Shown piece after piece: positions 16,843-26,723 of a stretch of 64,000 bases of DNA. The notes beneath the pieces were generated by a model, which was not told where the DNA came from, ran no database searches, and saw only the letters and a list, made by a program, of their open reading frames with translations. Position 1 is the stretch's first letter; every line of letters begins with the position of its first letter. This DNA is from Fodinibius sp034521915 (GTDB lineage Bacteria > Bacteroidota > Rhodothermia > Balneolales > Balneolaceae). A program made the translations under genes and the position numbers. Where the stretch lies: positions 1-64,000 of the forward strand of contig NZ_JAXHLU010000019.1 in assembly GCF_034521915.1 (NCBI RefSeq), given 5' to 3'.

Positions 16843-17228
16843 GATCCGGATTTATATCACATACGGATTCCGCTTTGCATGGCTTAGAAGACTACCTGCA
16901 AAATACATCACAGAATGCGTTCAAGGTGTTTGCAGGAAAGCTTCAGGACGTAACCAGTGGTCGCAGAGGTCAACTTGCCACAATGGGTTTGAATTTAGCC
17001 AATCTCACCACCGACAAGCAGGGCATCACCACCGTGTATCAGCAAAACGCTTCGGTTATTGATGACTATTTCGAGTACGTGGATTTGGTGGCTATGTCGA
17101 AGAAACTCGAAGTCGATGAGGTGGTATCCGACACTGTCTCTTCTTCCCTCATTAAAAATGGCTCACTGTTACTGGTTGGTATTGCCATCGGTGTAGCCGC
17201 TCAACGAATGTTTAAACCAAAGAAATAA
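16839..17228 (+). CDS. Tail-anchored putative virion membrane protein
   Basis: 129 aa, ATG overlapping the previous stop (ATGA). It has the shared start RSGFISHTDSALHGLE, a helical middle, and the end GSLLLVGIAIGVAAQRMFKPKK, a single membrane helix with basic tail. Function unknown; likely a small integral membrane protein of the virion. Confidence 0.55.
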   Translation: MRSGFISHTDSALHGLEDYLQNTSQNAFKVFAGKLQDVTSGRRGQLATMGLNLANLTTDKQGITTVYQQNASVIDDYFEYVDLVAMSKKLEVDEVVSDTVSSSLIKNGSLLLVGIAIGVAAQRMFKPKK

Positions 17229-17229
17229 G

Positions 17230-17562
17230 ATGACACTCAAAAAAGGCGACTCCGGTCAACAGGTTTTGCGGTTACAGGCAGCCCTTCAGCACATGGGAAT
17301 TGCACTGCCTCAATATGGCATTGATGGAAAGTTTGGCCTCGAAACAGAGGCGGCTGTCCGGCAAGCTCAACGAAGATTCTCCCTGCCAGTCACAGGTGTA
17401 GTGGATCAGGCGCTACTCCAGCGGCTGAATATCCCTTCCTCCTCTGGAATAGTGCAATCAGGCAATGCAAACTCACACATAATGAAAAAGACCATCATGG
17501 CAGGCATTGCCATCGGTGGGCTGTTTGTGCTGGTTAAAAAATTCAGGAGCAAAAGAAAATGA
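17230..17562 (+). CDS. Peptidoglycan-binding domain protein with C-terminal anchor
   Basis: 110 aa. Residues 3-65 form a PG_binding_1 domain: LKKGDSGQQVLRLQAALQHMG, then DGKFGLETEAAVRQAQ and LPVTGVVDQALLQRL. This three-helix fold docks onto peptidoglycan. The C-terminus (TIMAGIAIGGLFVLVKKFRSKRK) is a membrane helix with a basic tail. A wall-binding domain tied to a membrane would help a membrane-containing virus grip the wall at entry, or help lysis. It overlaps the ATPase gene by four bases. Confidence 0.75.
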   Translation: MTLKKGDSGQQVLRLQAALQHMGIALPQYGIDGKFGLETEAAVRQAQRRFSLPVTGVVDQALLQRLNIPSSSGIVQSGNANSHIMKKTIMAGIAIGGLFVLVKKFRSKRK

Positions 17563-18854
17563 GTGGATTGAATACCCTCTCCGCCCAGGAACTATCCAAA
17601 CTCAATATTAAAGGGATCAAAGTCAGTGAACCCTACGGCACCTTATTGGGCGAGCCGGAAAAGAACGCTGTGATCTTTATTTGGGGAGAGAAAGGGGCCG
17701 GAAAATCCACCTTTAGCCTTGGTCTTGCCAATGCGCTGGCTAAACATGGGCGGGTCGAATATATCCCAGCCGAAGAACACTTTGGAAAGACCTTGGTTGA
17801 CCGTGTCAAACGGCTCCGGGCTACTCATTCCAACTTGAATTTCACGAAATGGAAATCGATAAGCTCTCTTAAGGAAACCTTACTGAAGAACAGGTCGGCG
17901 TTTTGCTTTTTGGATTCTATCTCTGTAATCGACGCCAAAGATACCTCTACGGTCGAACTGGCCCAGTGGTGCCGCGAGCAAGGCATAGGCTTTGTTATGG
18001 TCGCCCACGCTACCAAAGACGGAAAATACAAAGGCAATACCAGCATCGCTCATGAGTGCGATATCGAAATCAAAGTCACCAAAGAGGGACTGGCTGAAAC
18101 CGAAAAGAACCGTTACCAGATGCTGAATGCCATTGACGTGCCTTTCACCGCAAAAGATGCCGGTGGCAGCCATGCCGGATCCCAAGAAGATCTACCCCAA
18201 AAGCCAGAACCCGAAACGGATGAGGAAAACGACTTGAACACGAGAGAAAACCCCGTTGAACTTCCCTTTACCATAACGCTCAAAGAAATTGACGCCCTTC
18301 ACAAGCTTCGCTCTTGGAAGCGGGTGAATTCACTGCTCGGCTCCAAAATGCCATGCTACGCCAAAAAACATTCCGGAGAATCCGAACGGGCTACCCTCAG
18401 CATTCGATACGTACCGGACTATTTGAATAAGCGGTACATCGTTGAGCTCCTCATTGACGGGCAGCTTAAAACCCAAATCTGCACCGAAGGGGCAAAAGGC
18501 GGTTTCAAAGCTTCTTGGGCACAGCTCGTCAAAAAGCATGGGAATTTAGAGATTCAGATTCTGGCTCAGGATCATGCCAAGAAAGTATTGGGCGCTCGTG
18601 AGTACCGGAGGCAGGAAAGGCAGCAAGGCTCCAAACCGGATTGCCTGCCAGCCAAAAAGAAGAGCAAAAAGAAAACTCCGGTCAAAAAAGCGAAATCAGC
18701 CTCCCCAAAGAAAGCTGCGCCTAAAACCAAGGCCAAAAAGAACATTCAACCTAAAAAAGCGGCTGCTAAGAAAAGCAAACCAGCGGTTGATCTGGAAGCG
18801 GCCCGAAAGAGCCAGACCAAACTTGACACCTTTTTAGAGAAAGTTCTTAGCTAA
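17559..18854 (+). CDS. RecA-fold ATPase with histone-H1-like tail, packaging candidate
   Basis: 431 aa. Walker A GEKGAGKST at about residues 45-53 and Walker B in SAFCFLDSIS at about 115 define a RecA/KaiC-like P-loop ATPase domain (residues 30-200). A second domain covers 225-345. The last ~70 residues are a Lys/Ala/Pro/Ser-rich tail (KKSKKKTPVKKAKSASPKKA...) like histone H1, expected to bind DNA without sequence preference. It is the only P-loop ATPase among the small virion genes, and membrane viruses package with a P-loop ATPase, so it is the best packaging-motor candidate. I do not see a clear FtsK/HerA pattern, so a DNA-handling ATPase of another kind remains possible. Confidence 0.6.
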   Translation: MSGLNTLSAQELSKLNIKGIKVSEPYGTLLGEPEKNAVIFIWGEKGAGKSTFSLGLANALAKHGRVEYIPAEEHFGKTLVDRVKRLRATHSNLNFTKWKSISSLKETLLKNRSAFCFLDSISVIDAKDTSTVELAQWCREQGIGFVMVAHATKDGKYKGNTSIAHECDIEIKVTKEGLAETEKNRYQMLNAIDVPFTAKDAGGSHAGSQEDLPQKPEPETDEENDLNTRENPVELPFTITLKEIDALHKLRSWKRVNSLLGSKMPCYAKKHSGESERATLSIRYVPDYLNKRYIVELLIDGQLKTQICTEGAKGGFKASWAQLVKKHGNLEIQILAQDHAKKVLGAREYRRQERQQGSKPDCLPAKKKSKKKTPVKKAKSASPKKAAPKTKAKKNIQPKKAAAKKSKPAVDLEAARKSQTKLDTFLEKVLS

Positions 18855-18858
18855 CCCT

Positions 18859-21800
18859 ATGCCGATCACAAAAACAAATATCGACCAGATTTCCTACATC
18901 GCCAAAGACGACTTTGATCACTGGCTGGGCGATTGGGATTCCGACGGGATTGTCAACATCGACGATCCCAATCCGCTGACTCCGGGGGATACGTCCCCGG
19001 TTTCCGAAGCCGAGCTGGCTCCTCAGATCGAGGCGGTTATCGAAACCAAAAACCGGTACATCCCGGCCTTGAAAAGCGTCATGAACAGCCTCATAAAGAT
19101 GAATGTGGCGCTGGTGGTTAAAGGGCGCATCAAGGAAGTGTATTCCACCCTCGGAAAACTCATACGCAAGCGGTTTCCTTTTACCGAAAAAATAGCCACC
19201 AAAGCCGGAGAAAAATATACCACGGGACTGACCGATGTCGCCGGTTGTATGGCTATTGTGGAAACTCAATCGCAGGTAGATACCATCGTTGAGCGCATTC
19301 AATCGGGCGCCCTTGGTGAGGTCTGGGAGCATGAAGACAAATACGAAAATCCCGCCAACGGCTACCGAGCCCATCATTTTATACTCATCGTGGATGGGGA
19401 GTTTCCGGTCGAAATTCAGGTGAAGACCAAACGCATGTCCATGATCTCGGCGGCCTCGCACCACCCGTATAAAGTGGGGCAGCTTAACGGAGCGCTGCTG
19501 GAGCAGCTTACCGATATGGCCTGGAAAGCCGACCAGGGAGACGAGCAGGCGGCCAAAGAAATTGACCCTAAACTCACCAACCTTGACCAGCTTGAAAAGC
19601 AGCTCACCCTGCGCGGGAATCCGGGTTCTGAGCTGGAAGAACTCCAAACCGCCTTTGAGCTTACCACACGTAAACTGGCCCTAGCGTTTCAGCTGGATAA
19701 ATTTCCCTCCGAATACAAAGAGGAGGCGCTCGGGTTATTCAGGGCGCACGGGCAGATTATTGGCGTCGATTTTGACGGGGTGTTTAACAGTGCCTCCACC
19801 GAACAACCGGAGCCCCCCAAGCAGCCCAAAAAAGAGTCATCCCAGTCAACCTTTGGGTTTACCGATATTGATCTTTCGGGATACGCCCCCATTAAACTCA
19901 CGGCCTCCGAGCGCCGAAAAGCCAATGAATCGGCCATTGCCGTACTCCAAAAAGAAGATCGGGCGATTACCAATGCCGACATTGAAGTGCTTCGGTCTTA
20001 CACCGGGGCCGGTGGTCTTGGCTACACCGAATCCACCGAGCAAACCAAACGGGGACTTCTTAACGAGCATTATACGTCCTACCCCGTAGTGCAACTCATT
20101 TGGAATAAGCTTCAAAAAATGGGTGTTGCTGGTGGTAATATCTTGGAACCGGGTTCGGGCGTGGGCAATTTTGCCGGATTTCTTCCCGACCGCCAGAAAT
20201 ACCGTATGATTATGGTGGAACGTTCGGCCATTAGCTCCCGCATAGCAAGACTTCTATACCCGATGCAGACTGTTCGCCATGAGAACTTTGCCGATACGGA
20301 TTTATCTTTGTACAACCTTACCGGCGTGGTGGGTAATGTGCCCTTTGGGGATTTAAAGATTCATACGCAAAGAGATCCACTGGCACCCCTCAGCCCACGG
20401 ATTCACGATTATTTTATTCTTAAATCATTGGACGCTCTTAAACCGGGTGGCTTTTTGACCGTGATCACTTCCACCGGCACGATGGATAAGAAAGATCCAT
20501 CCATCCGGCAAGCTATGATCGCACGGGCAAAATTTGTGGGCGCTTACCGGCTTCCCTCAACGGCGTTTAAAGACAACGCCGATACCACGGTAACCACTGA
20601 TATCCTGTTCTTTCAAAAGTACTCCGAACATGCCGGAGAACGTCATCCAGACCAGGACTCCAAACTCAACCGCCTGTTTGCCCAGGACGATCTTATTGAA
20701 AGTCAGGTGTCCTACAACGGGGAAACCTACACCGCCTTTTATAACCCATATTACAAAGAGCATCCCGATCACGTATTGGGCGAGCATATTCAAGGGCATC
20801 ATGTCCAGTTTTATTCCCGAATGGGCGTTAAAGGCGAGCTAAACAGCTCTGCTATTGATAAAGTACTGGCTGACGGGCTTACCTTTCCCTACCCGCTGCC
20901 GGATGAAATGCCCCTGTACAACATTCCCGATGATGGCATTATGCTTGATCTGCCCCGGAATTATCATCCGGGTAACATCGTCTTCCATGAAGGGAAGTTT
21001 TATGAGAGGCAGCGAAGATTTTATAAGCGGCTCACCCTCGGGGGCGGCTCCGGACTTACCAGCCGTATTTCCTCGGCCTGCCAGCTGCTTGACGCCTACG
21101 AGGACTATATAACAGCGCTGGCACAGGAAACGCCGGAAAAAGAGGCGCTTCGGGCAGAGTTTAAAGAGCTACTGGCTACGCACATTGAAACCTACGGGAT
21201 TCCCGATGAAGATGAGGATCTGCGAAAGGTCTTCAAATTCGATAACCGCCTGTACAAACTTACCACACTGGTAAAACGAGATCCGCTTAACGGGGAGTTG
21301 GTGCACGCTGATATTATTGATGCGGATTCGATGTTCAACCGCAATTATGTTCCGGCGGTGAAAGACTCCGACGACCTGGCTGAGCTGGCTATGTTTGGCC
21401 GAAGCATAGGCGAGACGCTGGATATGGATTTTTACCAGTCGGTGTATAAAGGGGGTACTGCCACCAAGGAGGAGCTTGAAAAAGCGCTGGAATCCCATCC
21501 CGACTTCTACTGGAATCCGGTCACCGAAACGTACGAATTCCGCTATCAGTATTTAGCCGGTAATGTTCGGGAGAAGCTTCAACTCGCCCAGGAGAATGAG
21601 CTGGAAAAGAATATCAAAGCGCTCGAAGAAGTGGTGCCTGAATGGATTGACGTATATAACATTACCGTTGACCCACAGCATATTTTTACCTACCTGCCAG
21701 CGAAAGCCATTGAGGAGTGGATTGCTGGCGAAATGAATTACGACCGGGTGGAAATTGGCCTGGTCAAAGACAAAGCCGATCTTGGAAACCGGTTTTACAT

Positions 21801-24800
21801 GAAGCTCCGAAAATGGGGCCGGTATGTGGGAACGGGCGATGAAACCCCCGACGATAACAACCTCGGATGGGGCGAGACGTCGTTCACCAAAATCATCAAC
21901 TCCTACATTCAGGACAGCACGTTCCCGCTCAAATTCTATGATGAGGACGATAACCTGATGCCTTCCATGACGCTCAAAGAAGCGCAGTCGATGAAAGGCG
22001 AACGGGGCCAGATGCTTATTGAACGGGCGCGAAAAATTCAGCGCCAGAACAACAATCGGATGCTCACGCACGTGCCCAAAAAGTTCAACAACTGGGTGCG
22101 CACCAAAGCTTCTCAAGAAGTGCGCTCGCTTATCGAAACCGCCTATAACCAGACCTATAACGCCGTTATTAACCCGCCTTTTGACGGGCGAACGCTTCGG
22201 GTTCGGGGCATGAGCGACACCTTTTACGGTGTGAAGGATTTCACCGTGTACAAGCACAACCGTGCCATTGCCGAAAAACTGGTGTGGAACGGCAAAGGGG
22301 CCAACTGCCACGATGTGGGAGCCGGAAAGACGCTGGCTTCCATCATCACCTCGCAGGTGCTGCTCCAGCAGGGAGCGGCCCGAAAACCCATGTTTGTCGT
22401 GCCCGGAAAAGTGCAGGAAAAATGGGTGGAGGAATACCTGATGCTATTTCCCGACGCCAAAGTGCTCAACATGAAAATGAGCGGTGGCGACAAGCACAAA
22501 GAACTTACGATGGCCCAGCTTTATAACTGGGACGCCATCTTTATTGCCGACCACGCCTTCAAATCACTTCCGCTTTCACCGGCGGAACAGGCTCGCATTT
22601 ATTCCGAGCGCATCGACTACTTCAACGAGATGCTGGAGAACTTCGAAGACCTGCTCGAAGAAGATCAGGCCATATCGAAGGCGGCCAAAACGTCCATGAT
22701 GAAACGCATGGAAAAGCAGATGGAAGAATGGGAAACCAAGCTTCGCAATGTGGCACACTCCAAACGCCTGGAAACCGATATTTTCTTTGACGAGCTGGGG
22801 GTGGACTGCCTGTTTTTTGACGAGGCGCATTTCTATAAAAATGCCCTTGGCTCTGCCAAAGCTGCCAAGCTGGGAATTTCAGCCAACAAACCTTCCCAGC
22901 GGGCCGAAGACGCCCTTCAGAAAACCCGCTGGCTGTTCAGCAAAGTGGGATATAAAAATGTGTTTGTACTTACCGCTACACCTGTGGTGAACTCCCCAGT
23001 GGAAGTATGGCACATGCTTAACCTGTGCGCCCCGGATTTACTGGCTAAATACGAAATTGAAAACCTTGACAACTTCATCAACTTGTTTGTCCGGGAAGAG
23101 GAAAAGATTGTCAAAAAGACCAACGGGGAATACCGCTCTGAGCGAGTGGTGGCTGGGTATTACAACCTGCCCGAAATGCGCAAGATTGTCGATGAGCTTA
23201 TGGACATTAAAAGCTATGACCAGCTCATCGGGTTTTACAAAGAGCATCCCGATTACATTCAGGACGAAAACGGGCAAACCGTAAAGGGCAAAGACGGCAA
23301 ACTAAAAGTACTGGAGCCGAAATTCAAGCGCCCGAAAGCCAACTCCCGAAACGTGATCATTGAACCCAGCGAGCTGCACAAGCTTCTTTTTGATGATATC
23401 ATCCTGCGGGCCAATGACGTGATTGCCTGCATGAAAGACCGGCAATGCGAAACCAAGGATAATTTTCTTGTGATAACGGGCGATGGCAGTAAGATTGCCA
23501 CCGACCTGCGGGTGTACGACAAGGACTTTGAAGGCATCGACCGCTCGTACCTCAAACTTGGTGCGATGGTGGAAAACGTGGCCGCTTCCTACGGGGCACG
23601 ATCCAATCCGGGCCCCGAAATGGTTTCTGAAGATCTCTACGGTGATTTCTTTAACCGGCCTGGCAGAGAACGGACAGCTGGCTTGCCCCCACATATGAGA
23701 TCAAATCCATCTCATATTGAGGTCATAACCAGTAAAGGGGTGGTAAAAGAAAAAGACGGCTACTGGGTGGTTTGGAATGAGAAGAAGCAGACCTATGAAC
23801 CCTTGCATATTCTGGAGGCCCAAAAACCCGAACACACCTGGAGTGAAGGCATCTTTGGCAGCGAAAAAGAGGCCATAAAGAGAGCTCAGTACCTCAACGA
23901 GCGGTGGGAACAAATACAGGCAAACCGTTCAAATCCATCCGGCACCGCCATTCGCAACCAGATCATCTTTTGCGACTGGATTAGTCTTCATAACTCTGAG
24001 GGGGGAAGTTTTCATCAGCTTATCAAATCCGAACTGGTGAAAGCCGGTATTCCCAAAGAGCAGATCGCCATTATCAACGGCTCCATCATTGGAACCCAAA
24101 AAAATGGGGATGACTATTCCGTAAGCAGCAAGGACGATAAAGAAGCTTTAAAGAAAGAGGTTCAGGACGATTTTAACCAAGGAAAATACCGGGTGGTCAT
24201 TGGCAATCAATCCATCGCCGAAGGCATGAACCTTCAAAAGTGGACGACCGACATGCACCACATGGATGTTCCTTACACGCCTTCCCAAATCCAGCAGCGC
24301 AATGGCCGTGGGCTACGTCAAGGCAATCAGTATGGGGAGGTAACTATTCATTATTACCTCATGCAGGACTCCTTTGATCAGTACCGGCTGGAGCTGGTTT
24401 CCAAAAAGCAGAGCTGGATTGATGACCTGTTCTTTGGAACCGGCAGAGAAGTGGACACGGGCGGGGACTCCGAATCGCTGGAATATGAGCAGATGGTAGC
24501 CGCTACCAACTCCGACCCGAGAGTGAAAGAGTTCTTTGAAGCCCTGGCCCAGAAAAACGTACTCGATGACCGGATTAGTAATCTGGAATCTGAAGTTCAG
24601 CGACTGGAGGCAAGTCAGGCGCAGGCCGCCACCGATATTGAGCAGAAACAGCAGCGCATGAAAAACGTGGTGGAGAGGGAATCGGCCTTGCAAGCCTCTA
24701 AGCTTCCGGCCACGGCTGAAAAAGCCCTTCAGGAAAACCTGTTTCAGGTGCAATATGGCTGGAATGGAGAGCCGTACCAGCTCGACATTGAGCTAAGCTC

Positions 24801-26088
24801 GGACTCCAAACGCATCTCGGGCTACCGCATGAAGACGGTGCTCGATGTGCCCGAAAACAACGCCAACGGGCGGGTGTGGTTTCACCTAATCCCCGACAGC
24901 AACACTCCCGACCGCTCGTTTTACAACAAGCAGACATGGGGTTCCATCAAACGAATGGCCGCCAAAGAGCTGGGCGAGTCGTTCGGCTGGACGCTGGAAG
25001 AAAAAACCGGGCAGGGCAAATCCATTTCCGGCAACCTTGGAAACATCGTTGCCACCGAAGAAGATTTCTACGACGAGTATGGCGTTGACTTCGAGTCCGA
25101 GAAAGCCAAAAAGGATGAGGCTGGCAACGAGCAAAGTTTTAAGGCGCTCAAAGGATCCATCGGGATGTTCACCCTCAAAAAATGGCAGCCCATTATCACC
25201 CGAAAGCTGGCGCAGTTATTCCTGGCCCTTGAAAACGCCTGGGTGCGCACCGCCGAAAGCCGGATGGAACTGTTAAAAAGTGAGCTCAGGCAAACCGAGA
25301 AAACGCTGGCCGAACTTCAGCGGGTTCTGGCCTCAACCAAGGCAGAACTTGAAGCGGCTAAAGAGACCCGTGAAAAGAATCAGAAAACGGTTATCGAACT
25401 CAACGATGTGGTCAACCAGCTGGTAGCGGTAAGCTACGATGATCGAAATGAACTCTATGAAGAGATCAATCGCATCGCTCCGAAATACAAGATCCGCAAA
25501 ACCATCACCGTGCGTGATGTGGGCTCGCTCAAAGGCAATGCCCCCAAAGGCGCTCCACAGCTTCGGGAAAACAAAGCTGGTAGCCTGCCGGGGAAATCCA
25601 GCAAGCGACAAGGCGTGCTAAAAACACTTTACGAGGAACCGCTGGTGTATTCCGGCATCGTCAAAGAGCTTGAATACATTGACGAGAAAGGCTACATGCA
25701 GCGCATGGAAGCTGAAAAGGACGATCTGGCCATGATTATCAACGCAAAGGGAACGAGCATTTTTGTATTCCCGACCAAGCTTATGCGCCTATCCAAAAGC
25801 GCATTCAACAATGAACAAGCCGCCGAGATGTTTGAGGAGTTTCATCACTTCCCGGCGGACGATTACGATTATGAGCTGTTTCCACCAGCGGGTGAGAAAC
25901 TACTCAGTGCCGGTTACGCCGACCGCATTATGTATGTAAGTGACAAGGTGATCTACGCCGATGACGAAAAAGGCAAAGCGAACCATTATTTCCATTACTT
26001 CGATGCGGGAAAGCGACCGGTATTCAAATACGGTGATGTCTATATCATCGCAAACGTCAACATAGACGGCAGGGGCATTCTTAATTGA
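18859..26088 (+). CDS. Giant RelA/SpoT-like + N6-methylase + SF2 helicase protein
   Basis: 2409 aa, about 28% of the provirus. In order: a DSDGIVNIDDPNP calcium-type loop (about 28-45); a RelA/SpoT-like nucleotidyltransferase fold (about 65-220, with DVAGCMAIVET, GYRAHHFILI and EIQVKTKR); methylase motif I LEPGSGVGNF (about 429) and NVPFG in place of NPPY/F (about 494); SF2 helicase HDVGAGKT (about 1152), DEAH box (about 1320), LTATPV (about 1372) and QRNGRGLRQG (about 1814); then coiled coils and a C-terminal domain. The methylase-helicase pairing resembles DarB-type antirestriction proteins that phage P1 packs in its virion. Protecting injected DNA is the best guess; the RelA-like part is unexplained. 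Confidence 0.72.
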   Translation: MPITKTNIDQISYIAKDDFDHWLGDWDSDGIVNIDDPNPLTPGDTSPVSEAELAPQIEAVIETKNRYIPALKSVMNSLIKMNVALVVKGRIKEVYSTLGKLIRKRFPFTEKIATKAGEKYTTGLTDVAGCMAIVETQSQVDTIVERIQSGALGEVWEHEDKYENPANGYRAHHFILIVDGEFPVEIQVKTKRMSMISAASHHPYKVGQLNGALLEQLTDMAWKADQGDEQAAKEIDPKLTNLDQLEKQLTLRGNPGSELEELQTAFELTTRKLALAFQLDKFPSEYKEEALGLFRAHGQIIGVDFDGVFNSASTEQPEPPKQPKKESSQSTFGFTDIDLSGYAPIKLTASERRKANESAIAVLQKEDRAITNADIEVLRSYTGAGGLGYTESTEQTKRGLLNEHYTSYPVVQLIWNKLQKMGVAGGNILEPGSGVGNFAGFLPDRQKYRMIMVERSAISSRIARLLYPMQTVRHENFADTDLSLYNLTGVVGNVPFGDLKIHTQRDPLAPLSPRIHDYFILKSLDALKPGGFLTVITSTGTMDKKDPSIRQAMIARAKFVGAYRLPSTAFKDNADTTVTTDILFFQKYSEHAGERHPDQDSKLNRLFAQDDLIESQVSYNGETYTAFYNPYYKEHPDHVLGEHIQGHHVQFYSRMGVKGELNSSAIDKVLADGLTFPYPLPDEMPLYNIPDDGIMLDLPRNYHPGNIVFHEGKFYERQRRFYKRLTLGGGSGLTSRISSACQLLDAYEDYITALAQETPEKEALRAEFKELLATHIETYGIPDEDEDLRKVFKFDNRLYKLTTLVKRDPLNGELVHADIIDADSMFNRNYVPAVKDSDDLAELAMFGRSIGETLDMDFYQSVYKGGTATKEELEKALESHPDFYWNPVTETYEFRYQYLAGNVREKLQLAQENELEKNIKALEEVVPEWIDVYNITVDPQHIFTYLPAKAIEEWIAGEMNYDRVEIGLVKDKADLGNRFYMKLRKWGRYVGTGDETPDDNNLGWGETSFTKIINSYIQDSTFPLKFYDEDDNLMPSMTLKEAQSMKGERGQMLIERARKIQRQNNNRMLTHVPKKFNNWVRTKASQEVRSLIETAYNQTYNAVINPPFDGRTLRVRGMSDTFYGVKDFTVYKHNRAIAEKLVWNGKGANCHDVGAGKTLASIITSQVLLQQGAARKPMFVVPGKVQEKWVEEYLMLFPDAKVLNMKMSGGDKHKELTMAQLYNWDAIFIADHAFKSLPLSPAEQARIYSERIDYFNEMLENFEDLLEEDQAISKAAKTSMMKRMEKQMEEWETKLRNVAHSKRLETDIFFDELGVDCLFFDEAHFYKNALGSAKAAKLGISANKPSQRAEDALQKTRWLFSKVGYKNVFVLTATPVVNSPVEVWHMLNLCAPDLLAKYEIENLDNFINLFVREEEKIVKKTNGEYRSERVVAGYYNLPEMRKIVDELMDIKSYDQLIGFYKEHPDYIQDENGQTVKGKDGKLKVLEPKFKRPKANSRNVIIEPSELHKLLFDDIILRANDVIACMKDRQCETKDNFLVITGDGSKIATDLRVYDKDFEGIDRSYLKLGAMVENVAASYGARSNPGPEMVSEDLYGDFFNRPGRERTAGLPPHMRSNPSHIEVITSKGVVKEKDGYWVVWNEKKQTYEPLHILEAQKPEHTWSEGIFGSEKEAIKRAQYLNERWEQIQANRSNPSGTAIRNQIIFCDWISLHNSEGGSFHQLIKSELVKAGIPKEQIAIINGSIIGTQKNGDDYSVSSKDDKEALKKEVQDDFNQGKYRVVIGNQSIAEGMNLQKWTTDMHHMDVPYTPSQIQQRNGRGLRQGNQYGEVTIHYYLMQDSFDQYRLELVSKKQSWIDDLFFGTGREVDTGGDSESLEYEQMVAATNSDPRVKEFFEALAQKNVLDDRISNLESEVQRLEASQAQAATDIEQKQQRMKNVVERESALQASKLPATAEKALQENLFQVQYGWNGEPYQLDIELSSDSKRISGYRMKTVLDVPENNANGRVWFHLIPDSNTPDRSFYNKQTWGSIKRMAAKELGESFGWTLEEKTGQGKSISGNLGNIVATEEDFYDEYGVDFESEKAKKDEAGNEQSFKALKGSIGMFTLKKWQPIITRKLAQLFLALENAWVRTAESRMELLKSELRQTEKTLAELQRVLASTKAELEAAKETREKNQKTVIELNDVVNQLVAVSYDDRNELYEEINRIAPKYKIRKTITVRDVGSLKGNAPKGAPQLRENKAGSLPGKSSKRQGVLKTLYEEPLVYSGIVKELEYIDEKGYMQRMEAEKDDLAMIINAKGTSIFVFPTKLMRLSKSAFNNEQAAEMFEEFHHFPADDYDYELFPPAGEKLLSAGYADRIMYVSDKVIYADDEKGKANHYFHYFDAGKRPVFKYGDVYIIANVNIDGRGILN

Positions 26089-26116
26089 TCAACCTGTCTA
26101 ACCAACGAAGGCACCT

Positions 26117-26632
26117 ATGAAAGAGCGAGTGTTCGCCAAAAATCCTTCCGAGCTACAAATTATCGAAAACCCAAACAAACGACGCAGTAATATGGCAAAA
26201 GAAAGCAAAATAACTACCGAGAAAGCGGTATCTGAATTCAAGCAGCAGGCGATCACCGCCGGATACATTCTTGGTGGCCAAGCTGTAGCAGCGCAGGTGA
26301 ATGTTCTGGCCGTCCCATTGCTGACGGGCAATGCCTCTGCTACCATTCAACAGGCTACCAGAGCGGGCATTCCGCTCACCGCCGGTGTACTCCTAACCCT
26401 GATGTCCAAGAACAAACACGTTCGTGGGCTGGCCATGGGTATGGGCGTGCAAGGCGTAATGGAAATGATAAAATTTGTCATGCCCGACTGGACTCCCCAG
26501 CAAGGTCTGATGGATGGATCCAGCTACTTGTATGATAAAGTGTATGATAGATTACCTGAAATACAGGAGAAAACGCACCACGTGGAAGAAATAGAAACAT
26601 CAGTGGAGGTAGACAACACCATCGAAGTATAA
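26117..26632 (+). CDS. Membrane protein upstream of capsid genes
   Basis: 171 aa. The N-terminus is polar and carries AKNPSEL and ENPNKRRSN. Three hydrophobic segments follow, at about 45-70 (AGYILGGQAVAAQVNVLAVPLLTG), 80-98 (GIPLTAGVLLTLMS) and 105-120 (GLAMGMGVQGVMEMIKFVM), and an acidic tail. An in-frame ATG at 26192 is a possible shorter start; AAGG before 26117 favours the longer form. Two or three membrane spans next to the capsid genes suggest a major protein of the inner membrane. Confidence 0.55.
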   Translation: MKERVFAKNPSELQIIENPNKRRSNMAKESKITTEKAVSEFKQQAITAGYILGGQAVAAQVNVLAVPLLTGNASATIQQATRAGIPLTAGVLLTLMSKNKHVRGLAMGMGVQGVMEMIKFVMPDWTPQQGLMDGSSYLYDKVYDRLPEIQEKTHHVEEIETSVEVDNTIEV

Positions 26633-26723
26633 AGGCAACGTCTCATAGCTCTGCATTGCAAAAGGGGTACTGGTAATACCGAAACGGCAATCAGCCAACT
26701 TCTAAACCTTTTAAAACACAGTT

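Noticed and set aside
21553..22311. 252-codon minus-strand frame inside the giant provirus gene
   Set aside because: Shadow of the plus-strand frame; no ribosome site, no recognisable fold, and several similar shadows occur along the same gene.
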